Part shown: piece by piece, positions 9,204 through 19,140 of the stretch
Numbering within the stretch: position 1 is the stretch's first letter
Layout of the letters: every line of letters starts with the position of its first letter
NCBI RefSeq assembly: GCF_000425405.1
Contig: NZ_AUDJ01000001.1
Location: forward strand, 372,001 to 436,000
Reading direction: 5' to 3'
From: Ferrimonas kyonanensis DSM 18153
GTDB lineage: Bacteria; Pseudomonadota; Gammaproteobacteria; Enterobacterales; Shewanellaceae
DNA length: 64,000 bases
Notes under the pieces: model-generated
Seen by the model: only the letters and a program-made list of their open reading frames with translations
Databases searched by the model: none
Told to the model about the DNA's origin: nothing
Program-made: the position numbers and the translations under genes

Positions 9204-9646
9204 GAGGTCACCAGTTGATAGATCTCATGGTCATCGGCCGATTTGCGCAGCGACCGACAGATGTCTTTGTTGTCCAGCACCTTGGCCATGGAGGCCAGGG
9301 TCGACAGGTGCTGTTTGCAGTTGTCTTCGGGGACAAACAGGGCAAACAGCAGATCGACGGGTTTGCCGTCGATGGCATCAAAGGGGATCGGCTCGTCGCA
9401 TTTCACGAATACGGCGATGGCGTGGTCCACGTTCGGCAGGCGGCCGTGGGGCAGGGCGATGCCTTTGCCAATGCCGGTGCTGCCCATCTTTTCCCGGGCC
9501 AGCAGGCTTTCAAACAACTGCTGCGGGTTGACGTCGGTGTAACGCTGGCTGGCCAGCTGAGAAATCAGCTCCAGGGCGCGTTTCTTGCTGGTACCCGGAG
9601 CGGCGATGGTGGCACACTCCGGGCTGAGTATCGTCTCAATATCCAT
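9200..9646 (-). CDS. ptsN: Nitrogen regulatory PTS component EIIA-Ntr
   Basis: 148 aa PTS EIIA type-2 domain. The phospho-accepting histidine is His67 in [13 protein letters not shown]-Ntr receives phosphate from NPr and in its unphosphorylated form regulates potassium transport and sensor kinases. It starts 3 bp after hpf and overlaps rapZ. Confidence 0.95.
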   Translation of the reverse strand: MDIETILSPECATIAAPGTSKKRALELISQLASQRYTDVNPQQLFESLLAREKMGSTGIGKGIALPHGRLPNVDHAIAVFVKCDEPIPFDAIDGKPVDLLFALFVPEDNCKQHLSTLASMAKVLDNKDICRSLRKSADDHEIYQLVTS

Positions 9647-9648
9647 GG

Positions 9649-9936
9649 TCAGTGACGTGAAATTTTCTCTTTATGTTTAAGGACTTGCCTGTCGAGTTTG
9701 TCGATCAGACCATCGATGGCGGCGTACATATTGCTGTGGTTGTGGGTGGCATAGACCTCCCGGCCGCTCAGGTGCAATTTGGCTTCCGCGGTTTGCTGCT
9801 GTTTTTCCACATTCAGGACCACATGCACGTTGGAGATGTGGTCGAAGTGGCGCTCTAACTTATCGAACTTGGTATGCACATAGTCTCTTAGGGCCGTGGT
9901 GATTTCTACGTGGTGGCCGGTCAGGTTAATCTGCAT
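9649..9936 (-). CDS. hpf: Ribosome hibernation promoting factor
   Basis: 95 aa, the short HPF form (MQINLTGHHVEITTALRDYV, with the basic C-terminal helix KHKEKISRH). It binds the 30S decoding region and helps form inactive 100S ribosomes in stationary phase. A very strong RBS (AAGGAGGAACC) lies just before its ATG, consistent with high expression. It follows rpoN by 24 bp. Confidence 0.95.
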   Translation of the reverse strand: MQINLTGHHVEITTALRDYVHTKFDKLERHFDHISNVHVVLNVEKQQQTAEAKLHLSGREVYATHNHSNMYAAIDGLIDKLDRQVLKHKEKISRH

Positions 9937-9960
9937 ATGGGTTCCTCCTTAGTTAGCCGT

Positions 9961-11427
9961 TTACAGGCTTTTCCTCTGATTTGAGGGAGCAATAGACAGG
10001 GCTTCTCGGTATTTGGCGATGGTGCGCCGTGCGACCTTGATTCCCTGTTCTGCCAGCAGCTCCGCCATCTTACTGTCGCTGAGAGGCTTCCTTGGGTTCT
10101 CTGCAGCAACCAATTTTTTAATTAAAGCACGGATTGCGGTGGAGGAGCATTCTCCGCCGTTTTCTGTGCTGACGTGGCTGGAGAAAAAATACTTCAATTC
10201 GAAGATGCCACGTGGGGTATGCATGTATTTCTGGGTGGTCACCCGAGAGATGGTGGACTCGTGCATGTCGACCGCTTCGGCGACGTCGTTGAGTACCATG
10301 GGTTTCATCGCTTCGTCACCGTATTCCAGAAAACCCTGCTGGAACTGAACGATGCAGTTAGCCACCTTCAACAGGGTGTCGTTGCGGCTTTCGAGGCTTT
10401 TGATGAACCACTTCGCTTCTTGCAGGTGACCTCGGACAAACTGGCTGTCGGCCTGGTTACGGCTGTGGCGACTGAGGGCCGCGTACTGTTCGTTGATGCG
10501 AATCTTCGGCATGGTCTCTGGGTTCAACTCCACCACCCAGCGGCCTTTTTTCTTGCTGACGGCGACGTCGGGTATGACGTACTGGTCGTTATCGGAGATC
10601 AGGGCACTGCCCGGGCGCGGATTCAGGGTCTGAATCAGCTCCATCGACAGTTTCAGCTCCTCTTCGCTGAGGCGGGTTTTGCGCATCATGCCGCGAAAAT
10701 CCCGGTTGGCCAGCAGATCCATGTGCTCCTGAATCAGCATCTCGGCTTCGGCCTTCCACGGGGTATCGCCGTCAAACTGACTCAGTTGTACCAGCAGGCA
10801 TTCGCCCAGGTCCCGGGCGCAGACGCCGATGGGATCAAAGCGTTGTACCCGCTTGAGTACCGCTTCCACTTCGTCCAGCTCGACGTCGTCGTCACCCATG
10901 GCTTCGAGAATGTCGTCGCTGCTTTGAGTCAGGTAGCCGCGCTCGTCGGTGGCGTCGATGATGGCGATGGCGATGGCGCGGTCGGTGTCCGACATCGGCG
11001 TCAGTTCCATCTGCCACAGCAGGTGGTCCTGTAACGAGTCCGAGGTGCTGCCCTGGAACGGCATGTCGTCTTCGCGACTGCCGCTGCTGCTGGAGGTGGG
11101 GGCCGAGGTGTAGTACTCGTCCCAGGAGGTGTCGACCTGCAGGTCGTCGGGCATGTCAGTCTGGGACAGGGCTTCGCTGGTGTCGAGGCTGGCGGGCTCT
11201 GGGGCCACGTCCAGCTCATTGCCGTTGTCGCTGGCTTCGGGGGCATCCACGTTGGCGGGAGCCGCCAGAAACTCTTCGTCGGCTTCCAACAGCGGGTTGG
11301 AGTCCAGCGCCTCCTGGATCTCTTGCTGTAAATCCAGGGTCGACAACTGCAACAGCCGAATGGCCTGCTGCAGCTGCGGGGTCATGGTGAGTTGTTGCCC
11401 CAGTTTCAGCTGAAGAGAAGTTTTCAT
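9961..11427 (-). CDS. rpoN: RNA polymerase sigma-54 factor
   Basis: 488 aa. The Gln/Leu-rich region I ([17 protein letters not shown]) is at the N-terminus, an acidic region II spans about residues 50-125, and the C-terminus holds the helix-turn-helix ([18 protein letters not shown]) and the RpoN box ([12 protein letters not shown]). Sigma-54 recognises -24/-12 promoters and needs an enhancer-binding ATPase. Placed after lptB and before hpf-ptsN-rapZ-ptsO, as in most gammaproteobacteria. Confidence 0.97.
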   Translation of the reverse strand: MKTSLQLKLGQQLTMTPQLQQAIRLLQLSTLDLQQEIQEALDSNPLLEADEEFLAAPANVDAPEASDNGNELDVAPEPASLDTSEALSQTDMPDDLQVDTSWDEYYTSAPTSSSSGSREDDMPFQGSTSDSLQDHLLWQMELTPMSDTDRAIAIAIIDATDERGYLTQSSDDILEAMGDDDVELDEVEAVLKRVQRFDPIGVCARDLGECLLVQLSQFDGDTPWKAEAEMLIQEHMDLLANRDFRGMMRKTRLSEEELKLSMELIQTLNPRPGSALISDNDQYVIPDVAVSKKKGRWVVELNPETMPKIRINEQYAALSRHSRNQADSQFVRGHLQEAKWFIKSLESRNDTLLKVANCIVQFQQGFLEYGDEAMKPMVLNDVAEAVDMHESTISRVTTQKYMHTPRGIFELKYFFSSHVSTENGGECSSTAIRALIKKLVAAENPRKPLSDSKMAELLAEQGIKVARRTIAKYREALSIAPSNQRKSL

Positions 11428-11493
11428 TTACAACAACCCGTCCTTATCCTTGTTTTTGTGTAGTGACATCCAGGTTGCCCTGCCTACCAATTA

Positions 11494-12225
11494 CTATAGC
11501 TTGAACTGATCACCCAAGTATACCGAGCGCACCAGCTTGTTCTCCAGGATGGCGGCTGGCTCACCCTGGGCGATCAACTCACCGTGACTGACGATGTAGG
11601 CGTGTTCACACACGTCCAGGGTCTCACGCACATTGTGGTCGGTAATCAGCACACCCAGGCCCCGGTCTCGCAGGTGTTGGATGATCTTCTTAATGTCGAT
11701 CACCGAGATGGGGTCCACGCCGGCAAAGGGTTCGTCGAGGAGAATGAACTTGGGATCCGCCGCCAGGGCGCGGGCGATCTCCACCCGGCGCCGTTCGCCG
11801 CCGGACAGGCTCATACCGAGGCTGTCGCGGATGTGAGTGATGTTGAACTCCTCCAGCAACTGCTCCAGTTTTTCGACCCGCTGGCTGGTACTCATCCCTT
11901 TGCGGGTTTGCAGAACCGCCATCAGGTTGTCGTAGACGGAGAGCTTGCGAAAGATCGACGATTCCTGAGGCAGGTAGCCGATGCCCTTGCGGGCGCGGCT
12001 GTGCATCGGCAGCAGGGTGATGTCTTCGCCGTCGATCTGAATGCGGCCGCGATCGTTTTGTACCAGGCCCACCACCATGTAGAAGGTGGTGGTCTTGCCG
12101 GCACCGTTGGGGCCCAGCAGGCCGACGATCTGGCCGGTGCTGACCTCCAGGCCGACATTTTTCACCACTTCCCGGCCCTTATAGGCCTTGGCCAGCTTGT
12201 CTGCGGTCAGGGTTGAACGACTCAT
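11494..12225 (-). CDS. lptB: LPS export ABC transporter ATPase LptB
   Basis: 243 aa ABC ATPase. Walker A GPNGAGKT near residue 37, signature LSGGERRR, Walker [14 protein letters not shown]. It powers the LptFG complex that extracts LPS from the inner membrane and pushes it along LptC-LptA to LptDE. It overlaps lptA by 4 bp (ATGA) and is separated from rpoN by 66 bp, where an rpoN promoter could lie. Confidence 0.97.
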   Translation of the reverse strand: MSRSTLTADKLAKAYKGREVVKNVGLEVSTGQIVGLLGPNGAGKTTTFYMVVGLVQNDRGRIQIDGEDITLLPMHSRARKGIGYLPQESSIFRKLSVYDNLMAVLQTRKGMSTSQRVEKLEQLLEEFNITHIRDSLGMSLSGGERRRVEIARALAADPKFILLDEPFAGVDPISVIDIKKIIQHLRDRGLGVLITDHNVRETLDVCEHAYIVSHGELIAQGEPAAILENKLVRSVYLGDQFKL

Positions 12226-12797
12226 GGTTGCTGCTCACCTTGCTTAGGGTCTGTCGGTTGCTGTTGCGGAGCGGGCTCAGGTTTGGGGTCCGGCTTAAGA
12301 TCCGCATCGGCCGGCAGGAAGATGGTGGTGATCTGCTCGTCACCGCTGCTTTCGGCCAGCAACTTCTGCTGGTTCAGGTCGTATTGAATGGTATCGCCTT
12401 TCACCAGGCTGCCGGACTGGCGCATTTCGGCGTTGTGGCTCAGGGTCAGAATGCGATCCTGCAGGCTGTAACGAATCTCACCGGCTTCCGCTTCCGCCAG
12501 TTTGCCGTTTTCCATCATCTGCTGGTAGGTGGCCGGTGTGCCGGTGGCCACCAGTACCTTGACGTCTTTGTTGTCGGTGGCTTCTACCCGCAGTTCATCG
12601 GCGTTGATCAGCAGAGTGCCTTGGGAGATGCGCACCCGTCCGGAATAGACGATGGTGCCGTTGGGCAGATCGGCATTGGACTTGTCCGCCTTGATCTCCA
12701 CCTTTTCGCGGGTGTCGCTGTCCAGGGCGAGGGCGCTGGTGCTGGCTACGACCAGCAAGGCAGTGAGCAGCAGTTTAATTGGTTTCATAGATGGCAT
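12222..12797 (-). CDS. lptA: LPS transport periplasmic bridge protein LptA
   Basis: 191 aa. A signal peptide ([21 protein letters not shown]) is followed by the OstA/LptA beta-jellyroll region. LptA oligomerises head to tail to carry LPS across the periplasm. The C-terminal tail is Pro/Gln-rich and low-complexity. The start could be the ATG at 12797 or the one at 12788; both are inside the 3' end of lptC, and the RBS does not decide. The coupled lptC-lptA-lptB overlaps match the E. coli order. Confidence 0.93.
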   Translation of the reverse strand: MPSMKPIKLLLTALLVVASTSALALDSDTREKVEIKADKSNADLPNGTIVYSGRVRISQGTLLINADELRVEATDNKDVKVLVATGTPATYQQMMENGKLAEAEAGEIRYSLQDRILTLSHNAEMRQSGSLVKGDTIQYDLNQQKLLAESSGDEQITTIFLPADADLKPDPKPEPAPQQQPTDPKQGEQQP

Positions 12798-13329
12798 ATA
12801 CCTGACTCTTCAGTTCTACCTTGTTCAAATTCAAATCGGCCCATAAGCCCTTGGCATTGATCTCAAAGTCCTCTCCGGTGGCCAGAATCTGGCGGTTGGA
12901 GGTCATGATCATGGTTTCCAGATCCAGCTCAAGATAGCTGGTGGTTAAGGTCTTCAGCGGTTCATTGGGCTCAATGGCTGTGATGATAACATCATTTTCC
13001 AGAACCACATGGCGGCCGTCACTTAACTGTCCCTGTTTTGCCTGGATGCGCCATTGCCCCTGGCTGTCCTGTGGGTACAGCAGGTATTCGGGCTTGGTCA
13101 GCCGGGTCAACGCCAGCGACTGGTAATGCTCCATCTCGTCGGCGGCGATCTCGGCGTTCAGGTGTCCCTGTTCCGAGTAGATTCGACTCTTCAGATTTTC
13201 GGCAATAAAGTCCGGTTGATAGCTTGGCTTCACCTCGTCGGTCAGTTGGTCCTTGAGGACCATGGAGCGCCAGGTCAGAAACGACGCGGCACCGAACAAC
13301 AGGGCGATGGCCAGGGCCTCGCGTTTCAT
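12775..13329 (-). CDS. lptC: LPS export protein LptC
   Basis: 184 aa bitopic protein: one N-terminal membrane helix (about residues 5-20, LAIALLFGAASFLTW) then a periplasmic jellyroll domain related to LptA. It receives LPS from LptBFG and hands it to LptA. Its ATG overlaps the stop of kdsC, and its 3' end overlaps lptA by 23 bp. Confidence 0.93.
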   Translation of the reverse strand: MKREALAIALLFGAASFLTWRSMVLKDQLTDEVKPSYQPDFIAENLKSRIYSEQGHLNAEIAADEMEHYQSLALTRLTKPEYLLYPQDSQGQWRIQAKQGQLSDGRHVVLENDVIITAIEPNEPLKTLTTSYLELDLETMIMTSNRQILATGEDFEINAKGLWADLNLNKVELKSQVYAIYETN

Positions 13330-13880
13330 ACGCTCATTCCTTGGGCATGTTCCAGGGTCCCTTGGGCAGCCATGATCAGATCACACAGCTCGCGCACGGC
13401 GCCGAAGCCGCCCCGGGTTACCGTTGTCAGTGTAGCTTGCTTGCGCACCAGTGGGTGCGCGTCGTTGACGGCCACCGACAACCCAGTCAGGGCCATCACC
13501 GGGGTGTCCACCAGGTCGTCGCCAATGTAGGCGCACTGGTCATCGCTGACGTTCAGCTGACGCTTCAGCTGCTCGTAAGCTTCGACCTTGTTGTCCACCC
13601 CTTGGTGGATGTGCTTTACCCCAAGGGCGGTCATGCGCCGCTGCACGATGTCGGATTTGCGGCCGGTGATGATCGCCACGTCGACGCCACTGGTTTGCAG
13701 CGCCTTGATGCCAAAACCGTCGCGGGTGTGGAACGCTTTCAGCTCCTCGCCATTGTTGCCCAGATAGATGCGGCCATCGGAAAATACGCCGTCAACGTCA
13801 CAGACCAGCAGCCGGATCCCTTTCGCCAGTTCAAACGCCTGTTGGCTGACAGGACCGTAGAGGGTTTCGATGTGATTCAT
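13326..13880 (-). CDS. kdsC: KDO 8-phosphate phosphatase KdsC
   Basis: 184 aa HAD-family phosphatase. The DxD nucleophile motif is CDVDGVFSDG near residues 28-37; ITGRK and IGDDLVDTPVM give motifs II and IV. It removes phosphate from Kdo-8-P, giving Kdo for the LPS core. It overlaps kdsD by one base (TAATG) and lptC by four. Confidence 0.96.
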   Translation of the reverse strand: MNHIETLYGPVSQQAFELAKGIRLLVCDVDGVFSDGRIYLGNNGEELKAFHTRDGFGIKALQTSGVDVAIITGRKSDIVQRRMTALGVKHIHQGVDNKVEAYEQLKRQLNVSDDQCAYIGDDLVDTPVMALTGLSVAVNDAHPLVRKQATLTTVTRGGFGAVRELCDLIMAAQGTLEHAQGMSV

Positions 13881-14854
13881 TACAGCACTCCTGCCTTAAG
13901 CATATCCATCATGTTGAGGGCTCCCAGAGGTTGCCCTTGCGGGGAGACGCGCACCAGGCCATTGATTTTCTTCTCTTCCATCAGCTTTAAGGCCTCGGCA
14001 GCGAGCAGGTTGTCGGCCAGGGTGATGGGGTTGCGAGTCATCACTTCGCCGATGGCGGTGGCGTGAATGTCGATGCGGGCATCCAGGACCCGGCGCAGGT
14101 CGCCATCGGTAAAGATGCCGCTGAGGTGGCCATTGCCGTCGAGGACACAGGTCATCCCCAGCCCTTTGGCGGAAACCTCCAGCAGGGCTTCGGAGATGGT
14201 GACAGTTTCCGACACTGCCGGCAGTTGAGTGCCGGTGTGGGTCAGCTCATCGACCCGAAGCAGCAGCTTGCGACCCAGGGCGCCGCCGGGGTGAGACAGG
14301 GCGAAGTCGTCGGCGGTAAAGCCTTTGGCCTGCAGCAGGGCGACGGCCAGGGCATCGCCCATCACCAGAGTGGCGGTGGTGGAGGAGGTGGGAGCCAGCC
14401 CCAGGGGGCAGGCTTCCTTGGTGACTTTGATGTTGAGGTGAACCTGAGCCAGCTTGGCCATGCTGGAGTCGGGCTTGCCTGTCATGGCGATCACCGAAAT
14501 GCCGAGGCGGCGGATGACCGGCATCAAGGTCATGATCTCGCTGGCTTCGCCGGAGTTGGAGATCGCCAGGACCACATCGCCTTCGGTCAGCATGCCCAGA
14601 TCGCCGTGACTGGCCTCACCGGGGTGAACGAAGAAAGCCGGTGTGCCGGTGCTGGCCAGGGTGGCGGCAATTTTGTTGCCGACGTGACCGGACTTGCCCA
14701 TGCCCATGACGATGACTTTTCCCTTGCACTGTTGCATCAGTTCGCAGGCCGCAACAAACGCATCATCGATGTACTGCTGCAATCCTTGCAGTGCTTCAAT
14801 CTCTACGTCGATCACTTCTCGCGCCCATTGGCGCAATTGGGAGGGGGTGGCCAT
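13880..14854 (-). CDS. kdsD: Arabinose-5-phosphate isomerase KdsD
   Basis: 324 aa: N-terminal SIS sugar-isomerase domain (GMGKSGHVGNKIAATLASTG, near residue 50) followed by two CBS domains (from about residue 205). It converts ribulose-5-P to arabinose-5-P, the first committed step to Kdo. It stands between yrbG and kdsC with short spacing. Confidence 0.96.
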   Translation of the reverse strand: MATPSQLRQWAREVIDVEIEALQGLQQYIDDAFVAACELMQQCKGKVIVMGMGKSGHVGNKIAATLASTGTPAFFVHPGEASHGDLGMLTEGDVVLAISNSGEASEIMTLMPVIRRLGISVIAMTGKPDSSMAKLAQVHLNIKVTKEACPLGLAPTSSTTATLVMGDALAVALLQAKGFTADDFALSHPGGALGRKLLLRVDELTHTGTQLPAVSETVTISEALLEVSAKGLGMTCVLDGNGHLSGIFTDGDLRRVLDARIDIHATAIGEVMTRNPITLADNLLAAEALKLMEEKKINGLVRVSPQGQPLGALNMMDMLKAGVL

Positions 14855-14872
14855 GGTATTACAGAGCTCCTT

Positions 14873-15835
14873 TTAGCCTGCCTGCGTAAACAGGATGCCT
14901 TGGTAGGCGATAAATATAATAAGTAAAATCAGCCCTTCGATGCGGCCCAGTACCTGGCGCTTCTTCATCCACAGGATCAGCAGCGGTGCCAGGCTGGTCG
15001 CCAGCATGACGTACAGGTCTCGGCCGGCGGCATTGGCATCGACGCTGCCGGGGGCCAACAGGGCCGGAATCGCCAGCACCGCCAGGATGTTAAACAGGTT
15101 GGAACCGACCACGTTACCGATGGCCAGATCGTCTTCGTTCTTCAGTACCCCGGCGATGCAGGCGGCCAGTTCCGGCAGGCTGGTGCCGATGGCGATGATC
15201 GTCAGGCCGATGACCAGATCCGACATGCCGAACCATTGAGCGATCCCCACGGCGCCGTCCACCATCCAGCTTGACGCCAACGGCAGCAGTGCCATCCCCA
15301 GCAGCAGCCAGAAGGTGGCGTGGCTGGTGGGCAGGTTGGTGGGAATCTCATCTTCGCTGGCTTTGGCCATGGGATCGTTGTCCCGGTTGCGCCAGGCACT
15401 GGTACACAGGTACCCAAGAATCAGGGCAAAGGCACACAGCAGCAGCATGCCGTCAAAGTAACTCAGGTGTTGATCGCTGAGCAGATACCCGGCCAGCAGG
15501 GTTCCGGCCATCATCAGAGGCATTTCTCGACGCAGGGTGTTGCTGCCGACCACCAGAGGCCGCAGCAGGGCGGTAAGGCCGAGAATCAGGGTGATGTTGG
15601 CGATGTTGGAGCCCAGGACGTTGCCGATGGCGGTGTCGCCCTTGCCATCCAGGGCGGCCGTGGCCGACACCATCATCTCCGGTGCCGATGAGCCCATGGA
15701 GACAATCGTCAGGCCAATGATCAGCGATGGCAGGCCCAGGTTACGGGCAATGGCGGCGGCGCCATAGACGAAACGGTCGGCACTCCAGACCAGTAACGCC
15801 AGCCCGCCCAGCAGCATCAGAATATTGAGAAACAT
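14873..15835 (-). CDS. yrbG: Calcium/sodium antiporter family protein YrbG
   Basis: 320 aa, about ten membrane helices. The two inverted alpha-repeats of the CaCA exchanger family are clear: GSSAPEMMVSATAAL with GNVLGSNIAN in the first half, GTSLPELAACIAGVL with GNVVGSNLFN in the second. It is predicted to exchange Ca2+ for Na+ or H+ in the inner membrane; its role in E. coli is not settled. First gene of the kds-lpt-rpoN operon, divergent from mlaF. Confidence 0.93.
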   Translation of the reverse strand: MFLNILMLLGGLALLVWSADRFVYGAAAIARNLGLPSLIIGLTIVSMGSSAPEMMVSATAALDGKGDTAIGNVLGSNIANITLILGLTALLRPLVVGSNTLRREMPLMMAGTLLAGYLLSDQHLSYFDGMLLLCAFALILGYLCTSAWRNRDNDPMAKASEDEIPTNLPTSHATFWLLLGMALLPLASSWMVDGAVGIAQWFGMSDLVIGLTIIAIGTSLPELAACIAGVLKNEDDLAIGNVVGSNLFNILAVLAIPALLAPGSVDANAAGRDLYVMLATSLAPLLILWMKKRQVLGRIEGLILLIIFIAYQGILFTQAG

Positions 15836-15909
15836 GTTTTAAAAAACCTGGCATTGAAGAGGCGCATTGTCGCCCGAACATTTTGAAAAGAAAAGGCCGG
15901 GCCCGGTTG

Positions 15910-15938
15910 TTGTGGATAAAAATGGGACTTCATAGAAT
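15910..15938 (+). promoter_or_regulatory. Candidate sigma-70 promoter upstream of the mla operon
   Basis: TTGTGG and TAGAAT are 17 bp apart on the plus strand, about 180 bp before mlaF. Transcription from here would give a leader that includes the inverted repeats at 15952-15997. This is the best-spaced hexamer pair I found between the divergent operons, but other promoters nearer mlaF are possible. Confidence 0.4.
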
Positions 15939-15951
15939 GAAACCTGGGAAC

Positions 15952-15997
15952 CAGCCGGATTGCACGCCGGTCTGTGTAATAAGCACGGCGATGGCTG
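15952..15997 (+). promoter_or_regulatory. Structured leader element of unknown class upstream of mlaF
   Basis: Nested complementary blocks: CAGCC (15952-15956) with GGCTG (15993-15997), CGCC (15965-15968) with GGCG (15987-15990), and GTG (15974-15976) with CAC (15984-15986), giving an interrupted 12-bp stem with internal bulges. There is no T-run after it, so it is not a simple terminator. I could not match it to a riboswitch family. It could act at RNA level for mla or as DNA for either divergent operon. The rest of the 15836-16117 gap shows nothing else I can name. Confidence 0.35.
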
Positions 15998-16117
15998 AGT
16001 GGCCCTGACCCGTTTGATTTACGTCATTTTACAACGGAATTTCGGCCCGATTAGTTATATTCCTTTCCGAATATTGATAATCTGCCATATTCCGGTCAAA
16101 AAGACCCGTGTAAGGGA

Positions 16118-16933
16118 ATGAATTTCTTAGTGGAAAACCCAGACAACCTGATTGAAGTCCAGGGGCTGACATTCAGCCGCGGGACCAGACAGATATTTAA
16201 GGGCCTGGATCTGGTGATCCCCAGGGGCAAGGTGACGGCCATTATGGGCCCCAGTGGCATCGGCAAGACCACGCTGCTGAAGTTGATTGGCGGCCAGTTG
16301 CTGCCGGATTCGGGGCGAGTGTTGTTTGATGGCCAGGACCTGCACCGGCAAAGCCGCAGCGATCTGTTTGGCTTGCGTCGCCGCATGAGCATGCTGTTCC
16401 AGTCCGGGGCACTGTTCACCGACATGTCGGTGTTCGACAATGTGGCCTTTCCTTTGCGAGAGCACACCGATCTCAATGACTCTCTGATTCGCAAACTGGT
16501 GCTGATGAAGCTGGAAGCCGTGGGGCTGAGGGGCGCGGCTGCCCTGATGCCGTCGGAGCTGTCCGGTGGCATGCAGCGTCGGGCGGCCTTGGCGCGGGCC
16601 ATCGCCCTGGAGCCGGAACTGGTGATGTACGATGAGCCGTTTGCCGGCCAGGACCCAATCTCGATGGCGGTGCTGGTGAAGCTGATCAAAGAGATGAGTG
16701 AGGCGCTGTCACTGACCTCGGTGGTGGTGAGCCACGACGTGCAGGAGGTGCTGTCCATCGCCGATTACGCCTACGTCATTGCCGATGGCCAGGTGATTGG
16801 TGCTGGCGATGGCGACAGCCTGAGACAGGCAGAGTCGCCGCAATTGCAGCAGTTTCTCCGTGGCCAGGCCGACGGACCGGTGGCATTCCATTACCCGGCA
16901 CCGGCGTATCAACAGGAGTTACTCAACTCATGA
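16118..16933 (+). CDS. mlaF: Phospholipid ABC transporter ATPase MlaF
   Basis: 271 aa ABC ATPase. Walker A GPSGIGKT at residues 44-51, signature LSGGMQRR near residue 147, Walker [21 protein letters not shown] stands just before the ATG. MlaF drives the MlaFEDB inner-membrane complex that handles phospholipids moved from the outer leaflet of the outer membrane by MlaA and MlaC. Overlaps mlaE by 4 bp. Confidence 0.97.
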   Translation: MNFLVENPDNLIEVQGLTFSRGTRQIFKGLDLVIPRGKVTAIMGPSGIGKTTLLKLIGGQLLPDSGRVLFDGQDLHRQSRSDLFGLRRRMSMLFQSGALFTDMSVFDNVAFPLREHTDLNDSLIRKLVLMKLEAVGLRGAAALMPSELSGGMQRRAALARAIALEPELVMYDEPFAGQDPISMAVLVKLIKEMSEALSLTSVVVSHDVQEVLSIADYAYVIADGQVIGAGDGDSLRQAESPQLQQFLRGQADGPVAFHYPAPAYQQELLNS

Positions 16934-17712
16934 TGGTTCAGATGATTCAGCGACTGGGGCGCACGGGCCTGGAGACCTTGAGCTCTATGGGCCGGGCCAC
17001 CCTGATGCTGGTGGGGGCCCTGGTGCACAAGCCCGAACCCCGCAAAATGTGGCCGCTGTTGGCCCGTCAAATCTACAGCGTCGGAGTCCTGTCGATGCTG
17101 ATTATCCTGGTGTCCGGGCTGTTTATCGGTATGGTACTCGGCCTGCAGGGTTACACTATTCTGGTGGACTTCGGTACCGAAGAGAGTCTGGGCCCGATGG
17201 TGGCGCTGTCGCTGCTGCGTGAGCTGGGACCCGTGGTGGCGGCGCTGTTGTTTGCCGGCCGTGCCGGTTCGGCGCTGACGGCGGAGATTGGGCTGATGAA
17301 GGCCACCGAGCAGTTGGCCAGCCTGGAGATGATGGCGGTGGACCCACTGCGGCGGGTGATTGCGCCCAGGTTCTGGGCCGGTGTTATTTCGTTGCCATTG
17401 CTGACGCTGATGTTTGTGGCTGTCGGCGTATGGGGCGGCCATTTGGTTGGCGTCGAGTGGAAAGGCATCGATGACGGTGCCTTCTGGTCGATTCTGCAGG
17501 CTCAGGTGGAGTGGCGTCAGGACATCGTCAACTGCCTGATTAAATCGGTGGCCTTTGCCACCGTCGTGACCTGGATCGCCACCTACAAAGGCTACAATGC
17601 TTTGCCCACCGCCGAAGGCTTGGGCCGGGCCACCACAGATACCGTAGTGCACGCCTCCCTGGCTGTTCTGGGATTGGATTTTTTGCTGACCGCATTGATG
17701 TTTGGAAACTAG
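16930..17712 (+). CDS. mlaE: Phospholipid ABC transporter permease MlaE
   Basis: 260 aa MlaE-family permease with about five hydrophobic segments; the conserved block [19 protein letters not shown] and the coupling region [17 protein letters not shown] are clear. The ATG at 16930 overlaps the mlaF stop; an ATG one codon later is equally possible. Transmembrane part of MlaFEDB. Confidence 0.96.
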   Translation: MMVQMIQRLGRTGLETLSSMGRATLMLVGALVHKPEPRKMWPLLARQIYSVGVLSMLIILVSGLFIGMVLGLQGYTILVDFGTEESLGPMVALSLLRELGPVVAALLFAGRAGSALTAEIGLMKATEQLASLEMMAVDPLRRVIAPRFWAGVISLPLLTLMFVAVGVWGGHLVGVEWKGIDDGAFWSILQAQVEWRQDIVNCLIKSVAFATVVTWIATYKGYNALPTAEGLGRATTDTVVHASLAVLGLDFLLTALMFGN

Positions 17713-17713
17713 C

Positions 17714-18184
17714 ATGACGAATAGAAAAATTGAATTGGCGGTGGGTGGCTTTTTGCTGGCCGGCATCATCGCGTTTCTGGTGTTGGTCTTTAAGGTGGCG
17801 GACATCGATCCCCGCGCCCACACCAACGTGTATATGCTGACCGCTCAGTTCGACAACATCGGCAGCCTCAAAGAGCGCTCGCCGGTGAAGGTCGGTGGTG
17901 TAGTGGTAGGGCGGGTGGCCCAAATCGATCTGGATCCCGAATTGCTGGTCCCGGTTGTGACCCTGGCCATTGAGAGTCGCTTTGATCAGTTTACCGATAC
18001 CAGCAGCGCCTCGATTCTGACCTCTGGCCTGTTGGGCGAACAGTACATCGGCCTGACTCCGGGGTTTATGGACGACGAATCTGAGCTGTTGGCCGATGGC
18101 GACCGCCTGGAAGACACCCGCAGTGCCATGGTGCTGGAGGAACTCATTGGCCAGTTCCTGTACAGCAGCGGCAACAAAGGTTAA
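17714..18184 (+). CDS. mlaD: Phospholipid-binding MCE protein MlaD
   Basis: 156 aa from the ATG at 17714, just after the mlaE stop; a TTG four codons earlier in frame would sit inside mlaE. One N-terminal membrane helix (residues about 8-27, GGFLLAGIIAFLVLVFKV) and a single MCE domain (SPVKVGGVVVGRVAQIDLD). MlaD forms a hexameric ring on the periplasmic side of the transporter. Confidence 0.96.
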   Translation: MTNRKIELAVGGFLLAGIIAFLVLVFKVADIDPRAHTNVYMLTAQFDNIGSLKERSPVKVGGVVVGRVAQIDLDPELLVPVVTLAIESRFDQFTDTSSASILTSGLLGEQYIGLTPGFMDDESELLADGDRLEDTRSAMVLEELIGQFLYSSGNKG

Positions 18185-18199
18185 TCGGGAGGACAGACT

Positions 18200-18835
18200 A
18201 TGATGCAGCGAATTTTGCAATTGGCTCTGGTGCTGGTAATGGGGATGGGGTCGGCTCAGGCCAAGGACTACACCAACCCCTACGAGATGATGAAGCAGGT
18301 GGCGGATCATGCGTTTACCCGCCTGAGCCAGGAGCGCAGCGAGCTGGACAGCGATCCGGCCAAGGTGCGCCAGTTGATCGATGAAGAGCTGCTGCCCTAC
18401 ATCGATTACAAGTACGCCGCTTACAAGGTGATGGGGGTGCATGCCCGCAAGACCACTCGCGATCAGCGGGACAAGTTCACCGCTGAATTTAAAGAGTACA
18501 TGTTGGCGACGTTTGCCAGTGCCTTTGATAAATACACCGACCAGACGCTGGAGTTTGCACCGGAGAAGCCCTATGGCGAAGCCAAGATTGTGGCCATCGA
18601 TGTGAAACTGATCGAAAAGCAGCGGGAACCGGTGGATCTGCAGTTCAAGGCCCGTAAAAACAAGAAGGGCAACTGGAAGGTCTTTGATCTGGTTGCAGAA
18701 GGCATCAGCTTGTTGGCTTCCCAGCAGGCGGAGCTTGGTGGCCTTATCCGTCAACAGGGGATCGATTCTGTCACGCAACAGTTGGCGGAGCGCAATCGAC
18801 AAGGTATTGTGGCGACCACAGGACAGAGCCAATGA
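18200..18835 (+). CDS. mlaC: Periplasmic phospholipid shuttle MlaC
   Basis: 211 aa with a signal peptide (MMQRILQLALVLVMGMGSAQA). The mature domain belongs to the MlaC/Ttg2D family and carries phospholipid between MlaA-OmpC at the outer membrane and MlaD. RBS GGAGG precedes the ATG; the gene overlaps mlaB by 4 bp. Confidence 0.95.
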   Translation: MMQRILQLALVLVMGMGSAQAKDYTNPYEMMKQVADHAFTRLSQERSELDSDPAKVRQLIDEELLPYIDYKYAAYKVMGVHARKTTRDQRDKFTAEFKEYMLATFASAFDKYTDQTLEFAPEKPYGEAKIVAIDVKLIEKQREPVDLQFKARKNKKGNWKVFDLVAEGISLLASQQAELGGLIRQQGIDSVTQQLAERNRQGIVATTGQSQ

Positions 18836-19119
18836 CCGTTAGCGCTCGTGTCGCCGACCGCCGATTGTGCCTGGAAGGCCAGCTGACTCTGGATACGGTC
18901 AGCCACTTTTGCGGACCAACACCGTCTCCCCTGACGGACACCATTGCCGAGATCGATCTGTCTGGGCTGACCCGGTGTGACAGTGCCGGTGTGGCGTTGT
19001 TGCTGGAGTGGGTCGGCCTGGCGCAAAGCCGGGGACAGTCGTTGACATGGGTTGGGGTGCCGGCAGGCGTACGAGCCCTGTTGGACCTGTATGATATTGA
19101 TTTTTTAGCTATCGCATAG
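18832..19119 (+). CDS. mlaB: STAS-domain protein MlaB
   Basis: 95 aa STAS domain. IDLSGLTRCDSAGVALLLEW carries the conserved D-S-A motif. MlaB binds MlaF in the cytoplasm and is required for stable, active MlaFEDB. ATGA overlap with mlaC. Confidence 0.92.
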   Translation: MTVSARVADRRLCLEGQLTLDTVSHFCGPTPSPLTDTIAEIDLSGLTRCDSAGVALLLEWVGLAQSRGQSLTWVGVPAGVRALLDLYDIDFLAIA

Positions 19120-19140
19120 CGAAGCTCGAGGGAAAGCGTA

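Noticed and set aside
15992-16021. Weak similarity to the TPP riboswitch core (CTGAG ... ACCCGTTTGAT)
   Set aside because: The other conserved TPP segment and pairing arms are missing, and the neighbouring genes have no thiamine link.
17540-18832. 430-codon minus-strand frame across mlaE-mlaD-mlaC
   Set aside because: Antisense of well-identified genes; composition (His, Gln, Arg rich) typical of a shadow frame in GC-rich coding DNA.
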